Of a stretch of DNA of 37,723 nucleotides, positions 29,888 to 37,723 are shown one piece after another. How positions within the stretch are numbered: the stretch's first letter is position 1; every line of letters begins with the position of its first letter. The notes under the pieces are model-generated. The model was given only the letters and a program-made list of their open reading frames with translations, made no database searches and was not told the origin of the DNA. Source of the stretch: a virus; IMG/VR virus record IMGVR_UViG_3300048918_000366, positions 1 to 37,723 of that record, one strand, 5' to 3'. The translations under genes were made by a program, and so were the position numbers.

Positions 29888-30520
29888 ATGGCGTGGGAAG
29901 ACATGATCGGCTCCTACAGCCTGGAATACGTGCCGCAGGCGGTCCTCGACAAGATGGCGTCGAGCCATACGCTCGGCATCTTCTTCCGGCTCGACACCGA
30001 TCCCGGCTTGCACATCTGGGCCGGCGTCAACGACATTCCGGCTGGCTTCGACAGCCTCGATGAGGACGGCACGGTCTATCTCGGCGGCGGCCGGCTGCTG
30101 AACATTCCGACGCTCGAGGTGCTGGTCAACGGTCAGAGTTCGAGCGTCGAATTCGGCATTTCCGGCATCGATCCGGACACCGCCGCCAATGTGCTCGACA
30201 CCATGCCAGACGTTCGCGGCAAGGATCTGAAGATCGGCTTCACCACGCTCGACGATTACTATCAGCCGATGACGCCGATCGTCGCGCTGTGGACCGGCAC
30301 GGCGTCGCATCCCACGGAATCCAGCCCCGCGGTATCGGGAACGGAAAATCCGACGACGACGATCACCCTGGCCACGGTTTCGGGCAACAACACCAGGTCG
30401 CGCGCATCGCTCGTGCTCTGGTCCGGTCCGCACCAGAAGGCGATGTACCCGACCGACAAGTTCTGCGACGGCACGGCGCGCCTGGCGCGCGGCGTCGCTC
30501 CGGCCTGGCCGAACTACTAG
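29888..30520 (+). CDS. Minor tail protein, 210 aa
   Basis: Starts MAWEDMIGSYSLEYVPQAV; beta-rich with HIWAGVNDIPAGFDSLDEDG, RLLNIPTLEVLVNGQSSSVE, and KIGFTTLDDYYQPMTPIVAL-type segments, followed by a Thr-rich stretch. Similar to the second distal tail protein of Rhizobiales siphophages (DUF2163-like role in the hub region). Likely part of the tail tip; not certain. Confidence 0.72.
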   Translation: MAWEDMIGSYSLEYVPQAVLDKMASSHTLGIFFRLDTDPGLHIWAGVNDIPAGFDSLDEDGTVYLGGGRLLNIPTLEVLVNGQSSSVEFGISGIDPDTAANVLDTMPDVRGKDLKIGFTTLDDYYQPMTPIVALWTGTASHPTESSPAVSGTENPTTTITLATVSGNNTRSRASLVLWSGPHQKAMYPTDKFCDGTARLARGVAPAWPNY

Positions 30521-30540
30521 CTAACCCTCGGAGTGTTCCA

Positions 30541-30954
30541 ATGGACGTTTCACGTCGCAGCTTTCTGCGCGGCGCGCTGGCCGTTACGGCCGTCGCGGTC
30601 TCTCAGCCCTCGCTTGTCTTGGCTTCTGTCCCGACAATCCACGGCGATGGTATCCATGACGACCATGCCGGACTGCAGGCTCTTATCGACGGCAAGCCTT
30701 TCCGGGTTGCAGATGAAGCTGGTGCTGCGTTCCAGGCATCAAGCGGCATTATCCAAAGCGGTACCTTTGCGATTGGCGAAACGCTTAGGCTCAGAGGTGA
30801 GTATATCCGGATAAATCAGTGCCGGTTCCTGTCGCTTCCAGGTTTCAAGGGCGATCACATGGTCAATGTGGAGCGGGGAGCAGTCGGTGCTATAACTAAA
30901 TGCTGTTTTGACGCCAGTCACGTCAACGGCGCCGCCCTTCGCGTCAATCGATGA
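30541..30954 (+). CDS. Tat-signal protein with truncated beta-helix, 137 aa
   Basis: MDVSRRSFLRGALAVTAVAV is a textbook twin-arginine signal: SRRSFLR followed by a moderately hydrophobic stretch and a likely cleavage near LASVP. The mature part begins GDGIHDDHAGLQALIDG, the start motif of pectate-lyase-type right-handed beta-helices, then SGIIQSGTFAIGETLRLRGE and RINQCRFLSLPGF. It ends after only a few coils, much shorter than known beta-helix enzymes, so it looks truncated. CGGAG lies upstream. The stop overlaps the NlpC-like gene by ATGA, so it is integrated into the tail operon, yet its bases are more A/T-rich than its neighbours. No catalytic residues can be named. Confidence 0.75.
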   Translation: MDVSRRSFLRGALAVTAVAVSQPSLVLASVPTIHGDGIHDDHAGLQALIDGKPFRVADEAGAAFQASSGIIQSGTFAIGETLRLRGEYIRINQCRFLSLPGFKGDHMVNVERGAVGAITKCCFDASHVNGAALRVNR

Positions 30955-31358
30955 CCCTCGAACAATACATCCGCCTGCCGCATCGCTGGCAGTGGGGTTT
31001 CACCGACTGCACGCTGTTCGCGGCCGATTGGGTTGTGGAAGCGACCGGCAAGGATCCGGGTGCCGACCTGCGCGGCACCTATTTCGACGCCATAGGCGCC
31101 AGGGCTGTTTTGCAGGCCGCCGGCGGCGTTGAACGGCTGGTCGGGTCGAAGCTTGGTGCTCTTGGCTTTCAGCGTGTCCAGGCGCCACAGGACGGCGATA
31201 TCGGCATTGTCCGCGCGCTCACCTGCATCGAGGCCGGCGGCAGTGAGTTCAAGGATATTCCCGCGATCAAGTTCGGCCCGCTCTGGGCGGTGATGTCGGC
31301 GCGTGGCGCCATGGTCAAACATCTCGATTGGACCGGCGTGGCATGGCGCATAGCGTGA
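30951..31358 (+). CDS. NlpC/P60-like tail protein (DUF6950 type), 135 aa
   Basis: Begins MTLEQYIRLPHRWQWGFTDC; the segment GFTDCTLFAADWV contains the candidate catalytic Cys (C20) as in NlpC/P60-related phage proteins. Later parts: GTYFDAIGARAVLQAAGGVE, QDGDIGIVRA, GPLWAVMSARGAMVKH (with a possible catalytic-type His) and LDWTGVAWRIA. Tail peptidoglycan hydrolases of this class sit between distal tail and J-type genes. DUF6950 naming is from pattern memory. Confidence 0.78.
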   Translation: MTLEQYIRLPHRWQWGFTDCTLFAADWVVEATGKDPGADLRGTYFDAIGARAVLQAAGGVERLVGSKLGALGFQRVQAPQDGDIGIVRALTCIEAGGSEFKDIPAIKFGPLWAVMSARGAMVKHLDWTGVAWRIA

Positions 31359-33625
31359 ACCCGTTTGACGATGCGCTGCGCCAGGCGCTGGCGACGGCGT
31401 GGCGCCGTGGTACCTACAATCCCGGCATCGGCGCCTTCGAGACCGTGTCGACACAGCAGATCATTGCCGAGGGCTGGAACGGCGAATATCGCTGGCCGGT
31501 CCACCGCGATCCGATCTTCACGCCGATCTTCACTGCCATTCTTGGCACAGGCGGCTTCTCGCTCTTCGGCGCGACGATCTCCTATGCGGCCATCGCCTCG
31601 GCGATCGTCACCACGGCGATCGTTGCCGGCGTCCAATACCTGCTGACGCCCAAGCCACCCAAGCCAGAGGACGGCCGCGCGCCGCAGACGCAGCCAATCC
31701 CATATCGGTTCTGGGGTGTGGGGGAGGCACGCCTTGCCGGGGCACTGATGCTCTGGGAAGCGCTCGACAATTTGATGTATTCGGTGCAGGCGATCGTCGG
31801 TCACCGCATCAATGCCTACACCGGCTATTACCTGAACGACGACAAGGTGACGCTGATCGGCGGCAACCGCGTCCAGTCGCCGGGCAGGGCGCGTTACGGC
31901 GAAAATAGCGATCTCGTCTATATCTATTCACGGCTCGGCCTTGTCCCCGAAACGCCGATCGCCGAATTTGTCTCGCGACTGAGTGGGCAGAGCATCTGGA
32001 CGAATGCCCATCGCGGCGACGGCCAAGCCTCTGTCGGCATGATCTGCGTCGGCCCCGCCGCCGACATGTTCGTGAAGTGCTTTCCCTACGGCAAGCCGGC
32101 TCTGTCGGTCGTGGCGCAGCTCGCCCTCGTATGGGATTTCCGCAACCCTGCGCAGGATCCTGAAGACCCTTCGACATGGACCTTTTCGAAGAATTCGATC
32201 CTCATCCTGGCATGGCACGAATGCTTCAATCCGTTCGGCACCAAGCGCGATTTCAGGAAGGCCCTGCTGCCTGTTCTCGACATGTGGCAGGAGGAAGCCG
32301 ATGTGTGCGACGAGGATGTCCCGCGCGCTGCGGGCGGCACCGAGAAGCGCTATGAATGCGGCGGCTTCGACACCACGGATCATGATCCGAAGAGCGGCAC
32401 CAATGCCATCCTGGCCAGTTGCGACGGCTGGATGTGCGAGCGCGGCGACGGCGCGCTGCTGATCGTCGCCGGCAAGTTCCGGGAAAAGTATGTCGCCACG
32501 CTGACCGACGCCGACATCGTCGGCCACACGGTGCAGCATGACGTTCTGCCCGAGGAAGAGGTCAACCAGTTCATCCCGAAATTCACCTATCCGGCGACTG
32601 ACTACACGACGACGGACACGGACTATTTCGAGGATACCGACGCGCAGATCACCGCCGGGCGGGTGTTGCCGCAGGACGGCAATTATATCTGGGTGCAGCA
32701 ATGGCGGCAGGCGCGCCGGCTGGGCAAGCGGGAATTCGCAAGGGCGCGGGCGAAGAAGCGCGGTACGCTCGACGTCAGGTTCACGGGCATAAACGCCATC
32801 TACGCCCCTTGGGTGCGCCTCAGCACGCCGCGCCGCCTGCCATCACTCGACGGGAAGCTGATCAACAATCGCAGGTCGGTCCTGTCGGTCTCGCGCGGCG
32901 GCTTCCAGATGACGTTCGTCATGATGCCCGACGACATCGACGCGTGGAATCCCGCCGACGACGAAGGCGCGGCACCTCCGGTTCCGCCGAAGCCGGTCTC
33001 GGACGGCATTCCGAAGCCTATTATCGACACGGCGGCGGCGGTATCCGGCGGCGGGACAGTCTATGTCCGCTTGGTGCTGACCGACCCGAGCCGGGAGGAT
33101 CTGTATCCCACCGTCCGATACCGGATTTCCGATGTCGGCGGCGGCATTCCCGGTGCATGGGTGGAGCAGAAGTTTCCGGATGCTACGCCCGATTCCGGCC
33201 TGATCGTCGTCAACACTAATCCTGTCCCCGCCAACACATCGATCGATGTGCAGGCCGCCTACATCGGCTCAAACAACACCTATGGCGATTGGTCGGACAC
33301 GGAAACGCTGGTCTCCACGGTCGACACGACGCCGCCGGCGGCCGTCACGAACGTCGTTCCGACAGGCGGTGTCGGCCAGGTCGCGCTGACATGGGACACG
33401 CCTAACTCTGCGAACTACGTCGCCACCAACATCAGGCGAAATACCGTCAACAATGAAGGCACGGCAACCGTGGTTCGCACCGAATATGGCGCGCCTTCGT
33501 CTGCAGATGCGTGGACCAACACCGGTCTTGCGGCCGGCACCTACTACTACTGGCTGCGCGCTGTGAACGGTTCCGGCGTCGAGAGCACCAGCAGCGTCGC
33601 CACCGGCGCCATCACCGTCACCTAA
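31343..33625 (+). CDS. Tail tip / host-specificity J-like protein, 760 aa
   Basis: Large central tail-tip protein. Residues ~50-105 have hydrophobic stretches (GTGGFSLFGATISYAAIASA; TTAIVAGVQYLLTPK), as in tail hub proteins that contain 'TPKPPKPE'. The middle has GVGEARLAGALMLWEALDN, YTGYYLNDDKVTLIGGNRV, and NQFIPKFTYPATDYTTTDTD. The C-terminal ~200 residues include two fibronectin-III-like modules (GGTVYVRLVLTDPSRED; TPPAAVTNVVPTGGVGQVAL), common in phage tail tips. The ATG at 31343 overlaps the previous gene by 16 bases; an in-frame GTG at 31355 would give a 4-base overlap instead. Hub identity is good, exact start moderate. Confidence 0.82.
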   Translation: MAHSVNPFDDALRQALATAWRRGTYNPGIGAFETVSTQQIIAEGWNGEYRWPVHRDPIFTPIFTAILGTGGFSLFGATISYAAIASAIVTTAIVAGVQYLLTPKPPKPEDGRAPQTQPIPYRFWGVGEARLAGALMLWEALDNLMYSVQAIVGHRINAYTGYYLNDDKVTLIGGNRVQSPGRARYGENSDLVYIYSRLGLVPETPIAEFVSRLSGQSIWTNAHRGDGQASVGMICVGPAADMFVKCFPYGKPALSVVAQLALVWDFRNPAQDPEDPSTWTFSKNSILILAWHECFNPFGTKRDFRKALLPVLDMWQEEADVCDEDVPRAAGGTEKRYECGGFDTTDHDPKSGTNAILASCDGWMCERGDGALLIVAGKFREKYVATLTDADIVGHTVQHDVLPEEEVNQFIPKFTYPATDYTTTDTDYFEDTDAQITAGRVLPQDGNYIWVQQWRQARRLGKREFARARAKKRGTLDVRFTGINAIYAPWVRLSTPRRLPSLDGKLINNRRSVLSVSRGGFQMTFVMMPDDIDAWNPADDEGAAPPVPPKPVSDGIPKPIIDTAAAVSGGGTVYVRLVLTDPSREDLYPTVRYRISDVGGGIPGAWVEQKFPDATPDSGLIVVNTNPVPANTSIDVQAAYIGSNNTYGDWSDTETLVSTVDTTPPAAVTNVVPTGGVGQVALTWDTPNSANYVATNIRRNTVNNEGTATVVRTEYGAPSSADAWTNTGLAAGTYYYWLRAVNGSGVESTSSVATGAITVT

Positions 33626-33697
33626 AGGCCCCCGTTCGCAAATCACCCTCTTTTGCCCCTGCCGTCCCGGTGGGGTCTCCAGCCCTGGAGCTTCCGC

Positions 33698-36427
33698 ATG
33701 CCCGAACTGATGAACACGATCATGGCCGATGGGCCGTCCTCCAATCCGTCGCAGCCGGTCAAGGCCCAGTTGCGCGCGTGGGGAACGTGGGTCGAAAGCA
33801 TCATCACCGCCTTCTTGTCGAATGGCGGGCTGATTTACGACACCAGGGCCAGCCTGAATGCCGACCTGCTGCATGGCGCCAATTCTTCCGCCTGGGTCGT
33901 TTCCGATCCGACGATTGCCAACAACGGCATCTATCGCAAGCTGCTCGGCTCGGGTACGGGATCGTGGACGCGCATTGCCGATCTTCCCTACAGCTTCATC
34001 GCGGCAACCGACGCAGGCGCCGGGACGCCGAATGCGATCATCGCGACGACGAGCATTCCCGTCCCGGCCGCTGACGCTGCCGCCTTGATTTCTTTCGCGG
34101 TGTTCGAGGCGAATGTCGGATCGCCCGTCACGGTCGCCTTTAACGGCGGATCGCCTCTGACGATCAAGACGGCGTCGGGCGGCAATATAGCTCCCGGCGG
34201 GCTTGTTTCCGGCATGGCGATTGCGGGCTACAAATCAGGATCGACATTTCGGCTGCTGTCCGACCAGGCAAGTGCTGCCATCCTGGCTGCGGCGGAAGCG
34301 GCGCAAGCGGCAGCAGAAGCCGCTCAGGATGCGGCTGAGGCTGCAGCTGTGGATGCTGCTGCGTCGGCCGCAGCGGCTGCCGGGGCGGTTCCGGTTGCCG
34401 ACAGGACAGCGTTGAAAGCGCTTTCCACGCCGATGAAAAAGGCCGCCATCATTTATTCGGAAGGCGGCCGCAATGGCCAGTTCACCTTCGCCAGCGGAAA
34501 CCTGTCTGCTCTGGTAACCAACGATCCGCTCGAGGGTATTTACGTGGCGCCAGCCAGTGATCCGACTGGCGCCAGCGGTGCGTGGGTCCGCCTGGCCGGC
34601 TGGCATGTTCAGGGTGCGGATGCTCGTTGGTGGGGGGCCGCCAACAATTATAACCCGTCCACGAAAGTAGGCACGTCGATCCACACTGCCGTCAATGCGG
34701 GCCTCGCCGTGGTGCCGTGGGTGGTTCTTCCGGCAGGGCCTATGCTTCTGTCGGACAAGATCACGATGGCCGCCTCGGCAGGTAATCCCAAGAAACTCAC
34801 CGGAGCCGGCCGGCGGGTCTCTACCGTCTACGTGAACAACGGATTCAATATGGCGGCGGCTGGCATGTTCCAGTTTACTGGGGCCGACGTTTTCACCGAT
34901 TACGAGACCACCCTACACACGCTCAGCGGCTTTGCGGTGAAGGCGCAGGACCAGCCGTTCAGCGCCGTTCTAGCCGATTATATTGCCTATCCCCCGGTGG
35001 TCTCGGCACCAAATCAGATGCGCTTCAACATCTCCAACATGCTGATGCAGGAGGTATACGTCGGCATTGACATGGCCGGCACGACGCAGGGCGGTGGCGA
35101 CATCATCGACGACATCGAACTATCGGCCTTCTACCGGGGCATCAAGATCGATGCCTGCTATGACAGCGTGAAGATTTCCCGTCTTCACTGGTGGCCGTTC
35201 GGGTTCCCCTCTGATACCGCGACCAAGCGTGCTGTGTTTGCAACGGCTCGCGGTATCGAGACGTTGCGCTGCGACGACTTCCACCTGACCAACAGCCTTC
35301 TGTTCGGGTCAACTCAGGCCTTGTACCTGGGCAATGGCTCCTTCGGCTCCACCTTCGGCACGGCCACTGACGTAGATTTTGATGATCGCGGCGGGCTTGT
35401 CATGACGGCGGGTGCGCTGTTCGCCTCCAGTTGCTTCTTCACTCTTGGCAAGACCGATAGCCAGTTGGTGAACCAGTCTGGTGGCGTTCTGGCGATCACC
35501 AGCTCGCAGTTTGGTGTCGCGGCGCAGAGCGCTATCGGGAAGGCCATTCAGGTCACGGGAGGTGAGTTCCAACTGACGGGAAGCCACATTAACTGCGGCA
35601 ACTTCGATGATGTCATCCTCAGCGTTACCAACGCGTCTGAGGCCACCATTGTGGGCAACAAGTTTGTCCGCACTAGCTCTGGTACCTATGCTAACTCGGT
35701 GATCCTGGCCTCCGGCTCTGGCCTTAGAGCAACCATCGTCGGCAACCAGGCGAACACACTGTCTTCCGGTACGTCTGAGTTCGTTCGCATTGGTGGGGCT
35801 CTGGCTGGGGCCGTCATCTCCAATAACGATACGCCATACTCTGGTGGCGTGGGATGGACCTACACAGGCAACCAGTTGCTGGCCAACGTTGTCTTTTCCA
35901 ACAACACCGGGCGGTTTGGCAACCGCAGCGAGATCATATCGGCACTTGCGGCCGACAGGGCCGGCGCTGATGTGGCTACCGTCCAGAACATCTTCAATTC
36001 CACCGAAGACGCGCTGACAGTCGACGACAGCACTACCTATGAGTTTGAAGCCCAATACATGCTCTCGCGAGCGGCCGGCACGAACTCGCACACTTTTGCC
36101 ACCCTCTTTGGAGGCACGGCTACACTAACCTCGATCGACTATGTGGCGGAGATAAGCAATCCGACAGGAAACGTGCTCGCGGCCCCGCAATTGCTTCACG
36201 TGACAGCAGCTACGGCGGCGGTGCTCACCGCCGCCAACACGTCAGCCACGGAATACATTTTGGTCAAGCTCAGGGGCGTGATGCGAATCGCGGCGGCTGG
36301 CACCGTGGTTCCGCAGTTTCAGTATTCTGCGGCCCCGGGCGGGGCGCCCACCATCAAGCGCAATTCGTTCTTCAAGGCGAAGCCAGTTGGTCCGGCTTCA
36401 ATGGTTGCAAATGGAGCCTGGTCTTAA
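33698..36427 (+). CDS. Tail fibre/tailspike with beta-helix, 909 aa
   Basis: TGGAG lies before MPELMNTIMADGPSSNPSQP. Residues 1-190 form the tail-attachment domain, ~190-230 an Ala-rich coiled coil (QAAAEAAQDAAEAAAVDAAA), ~230-330 a connector, and from ~340 on a right-handed beta-helix-type repeat region (AGRRVSTVYVNNGFNM; GGDIIDDIELSAFYRGIKID; SEATIVGNKFVRTSSGTYA; VISNNDTPYSGG). The C-terminal ~150 residues (SRAAGTNSHTFATLFGG; RGVMRIAAAGTVVPQFQYS) are beta-sandwich-like, as in receptor-binding ends. Probably recognises host polysaccharide; whether it is an enzyme cannot be seen. The second half is more A/T-rich, a sign of modular exchange. Confidence 0.85.
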   Translation: MPELMNTIMADGPSSNPSQPVKAQLRAWGTWVESIITAFLSNGGLIYDTRASLNADLLHGANSSAWVVSDPTIANNGIYRKLLGSGTGSWTRIADLPYSFIAATDAGAGTPNAIIATTSIPVPAADAAALISFAVFEANVGSPVTVAFNGGSPLTIKTASGGNIAPGGLVSGMAIAGYKSGSTFRLLSDQASAAILAAAEAAQAAAEAAQDAAEAAAVDAAASAAAAAGAVPVADRTALKALSTPMKKAAIIYSEGGRNGQFTFASGNLSALVTNDPLEGIYVAPASDPTGASGAWVRLAGWHVQGADARWWGAANNYNPSTKVGTSIHTAVNAGLAVVPWVVLPAGPMLLSDKITMAASAGNPKKLTGAGRRVSTVYVNNGFNMAAAGMFQFTGADVFTDYETTLHTLSGFAVKAQDQPFSAVLADYIAYPPVVSAPNQMRFNISNMLMQEVYVGIDMAGTTQGGGDIIDDIELSAFYRGIKIDACYDSVKISRLHWWPFGFPSDTATKRAVFATARGIETLRCDDFHLTNSLLFGSTQALYLGNGSFGSTFGTATDVDFDDRGGLVMTAGALFASSCFFTLGKTDSQLVNQSGGVLAITSSQFGVAAQSAIGKAIQVTGGEFQLTGSHINCGNFDDVILSVTNASEATIVGNKFVRTSSGTYANSVILASGSGLRATIVGNQANTLSSGTSEFVRIGGALAGAVISNNDTPYSGGVGWTYTGNQLLANVVFSNNTGRFGNRSEIISALAADRAGADVATVQNIFNSTEDALTVDDSTTYEFEAQYMLSRAAGTNSHTFATLFGGTATLTSIDYVAEISNPTGNVLAAPQLLHVTAATAAVLTAANTSATEYILVKLRGVMRIAAAGTVVPQFQYSAAPGGAPTIKRNSFFKAKPVGPASMVANGAWS

Positions 36428-36466
36428 GGGTTGCAAAGAAGGGGCTATGGTGCGAAGAAAATCGCC

Positions 36467-36643
36467 ATGTCCGTCACAAATCGCGCCGCCCTTGTCTTCG
36501 TTTCGCTAGCCGTCCTTTTGGCTGGACTGCTTATGATTGGGAACTTTCGGCATCCTCAAGGAGCCGCTGTCGCCTGCGTCTCGCTGGCGCAGAAAAACCT
36601 ACCGGCCGGATCGTGGTATTCGGCCGTCTGCCCAGGCTTCTGA
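36467..36643 (+). CDS. Small single-span membrane protein, 58 aa
   Basis: MSVTNRAALVFVSLAVLLAG starts a chain with one N-terminal hydrophobic helix (ALVFVSLAVLLAGLLMIGNF) followed by a short soluble part with two Cys (VACVSLAQKN, SAVCPGF), perhaps a periplasmic disulfide. No strong ribosome-binding site; a TTG 12 codons upstream is an alternative start. It sits between the tail fibre and a polytopic membrane protein. Unknown; a lysogenic-conversion accessory or, less likely, a spanin-like piece. Confidence 0.55.
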   Translation: MSVTNRAALVFVSLAVLLAGLLMIGNFRHPQGAAVACVSLAQKNLPAGSWYSAVCPGF

Positions 36644-36659
36644 AGTGTAACCGGGCCAT

Positions 36660-37723
36660 ATGCGATCGCTGACATTTATTTGGGCAGCTTGCCTGTTTCC
36701 CATTGTGCTTTTGTTCAATGGGGCTGTCCCTGGTTTTATGGCCCCGACAACCGGCCAACTGCTTTGGGTGACAGGCTTCGCTCAATCATTCGCTCGAGAC
36801 AGTTCGCTCTACGTTCATAATTTCGGCCTGCCGAACCCGGCGGCGATGGCATTCGGCCTATCCTTAGCCTTTCCTCAGGCGATCCTTATCGACTTCGGCG
36901 TGCGGCCCACGACGGCGTATGTCGCGGTGGTCGCGGCGTGGCTCGCGGTTGGATACTGGGGTGCGTATCAGTTTGCCCGATGGCTCGGGGCCGGCCGTCC
37001 CGGATCTGTCATGAGCGCGTTGGTGTGGTGCACCCTTCCGATCATCTGGGTTCATCAGGGATTTTCAGCAGTCGCGACGGGTATGGAGCTTCTGCCGTTC
37101 ACGCTGCTCTTTGCCTTCAGAATCAGTCACGGCGACACTCGCCTGGTTACTTGTGCAAGCTTTGTTGGGGCATGCCTGATCGCGGTCTTCATGGACGGCT
37201 ACACCTTCATGATGATGGCCGTAGCCTCCGTGCTGACCTTGACTTGGCAAGGTTTTCTTGACCGAAGCAATTGGGGTCAGGTCCTCCGGCGCTTTGTCGC
37301 GATAGCGTGTGGGCTTGGCGGTGCCTATGTCACATATGCATTGTATCAGGGGCGGGCGGACTTTGGTGGATATCCGATCGAGTTCTTCCGCGCCTATGGC
37401 GTTAATGTCGAATTCTTTTTCACGCCAACCAAGGGGGTCATGTCGCTTCCCGACCTAATCGGATGGGGCAAGGATCGTGCGGCATCGATGTATTTCGGCG
37501 ATCCGTCCGTGTACTTGGGGACATTCGCCGGCGCGCTTATTGGGCTTGCCGCGTTTGCCGTTCTAACAAGGAGAGTTAAACCCGAGCATAGGACATTGTT
37601 TGCGTTGATCGCCGTCTTCGCATTTTGGATGGCGCTGGGGCCGACCCTAAAGCTGTTTACGCATCGCCCTGACGGCCTCGATAATATGATGCCGGCCGGG
37701 TATGGATGGTTTCCGACCGGCAA
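36660..37723 (+). CDS. Polytopic membrane protein, GT-C-like (3' end outside window)
   Basis: The ATG at 36660 opens a frame that runs to the right edge without a stop (354 codons visible). It starts MRSLTFIWAACLFPIVLLFN and contains about eight hydrophobic spans, for example AYVAVVAAWLAVGYWGAY, FVGACLIAVFMDGYTFMMMA, FVAIACGLGGAYVTYAL, YLGTFAGALIGLAAFAVL and TLFALIAVFAFWMALG. Between spans 1 and 2 is a polar loop (AQSFARDSSLYVHNFGLP), and the overall look fits lipid-linked-sugar (GT-C) glycosyltransferases or their relatives, sometimes carried by phages for O-antigen modification. This is topology-level inference; no catalytic motif is certain. Base composition is more A/T-rich than in the tail genes. 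Confidence 0.7.
   Translation, partial: MRSLTFIWAACLFPIVLLFNGAVPGFMAPTTGQLLWVTGFAQSFARDSSLYVHNFGLPNPAAMAFGLSLAFPQAILIDFGVRPTTAYVAVVAAWLAVGYWGAYQFARWLGAGRPGSVMSALVWCTLPIIWVHQGFSAVATGMELLPFTLLFAFRISHGDTRLVTCASFVGACLIAVFMDGYTFMMMAVASVLTLTWQGFLDRSNWGQVLRRFVAIACGLGGAYVTYALYQGRADFGGYPIEFFRAYGVNVEFFFTPTKGVMSLPDLIGWGKDRAASMYFGDPSVYLGTFAGALIGLAAFAVLTRRVKPEHRTLFALIAVFAFWMALGPTLKLFTHRPDGLDNMMPAGYGWFPTG

Overview
The window lies entirely inside the genome of a temperate siphophage-type bacteriophage (prophage or free phage), probably from an alphaproteobacterium of the Rhizobiales (Mesorhizobium-like). The host assignment is an inference from high G+C coding sequence, a GcrA-like zinc domain and the overall gene style. 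No bacterial housekeeping gene, integrase, holin or endolysin is visible. No stretch longer than about 300 bases lacks a gene.

Layout. (1) Positions 1-2056, minus strand: a leftward early operon of seven small genes, six complete and one cut by the left edge. The cut gene encodes a protein with a 9-residue tandem repeat. (2) Positions 2057-3161: a lambda-like immunity region. A LexA/S24-type CI repressor (minus) lies between a leftward promoter PL and a rightward promoter PR that drives a Cro-like HTH gene. Four copies of a 16-bp operator lie in and beside the two promoters. (3) Positions 3152-4464: a 650-bp cassette between 26-bp direct repeats, with a convergent gene pair and a terminator, then a second hairpin terminator inside the next gene and twin 17-bp palindromes ahead of a CII-like regulator. 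(4) Positions 4465-14849: a rightward early/replication operon with ATGA/TGATG overlaps. It holds a CII-like regulator, zinc-binding small proteins (one GcrA-like), an MmcB-like nuclease, a ParB-MT-A70 adenine methylase, an 874-aa helicase-methylase fusion, a run of small unknown genes, a NUMOD/HNH endonuclease, a replication initiator-like gene containing iteron-type repeats, and a NusG paralog.

(5) Positions 14964-25189: HK97-type packaging and head genes in canonical order (HNH, TerS, TerL, portal, protease, capsid, connectors, tail terminator, tail tube). (6) Positions 25275-36427: tail genes. These include tail assembly chaperones G/GT joined by a -1 frameshift on A_AAA_AAC, a tape measure with an embedded lytic domain, distal tail proteins, a Tat-signal beta-helix fragment, an NlpC/P60-like protein, a J-like tip protein with fibronectin-like repeats and a long tail fibre/spike. 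(7) Positions 36467-37723: a small one-TM protein and a polytopic membrane protein cut by the right edge, both more A/T-rich and possibly a lysogenic-conversion module.

How the genes may work together (inference): CI represses PL and PR through the shared operators. After induction, PR transcription must pass two strong hairpins to reach the replication operon. The operon makes DNA-modification enzymes and replication functions, and ends with a NusG paralog positioned to influence elongation into the late genes. The late genes are balanced by overlaps, hairpins after the capsid and tail-tube genes, and the programmed frameshift.
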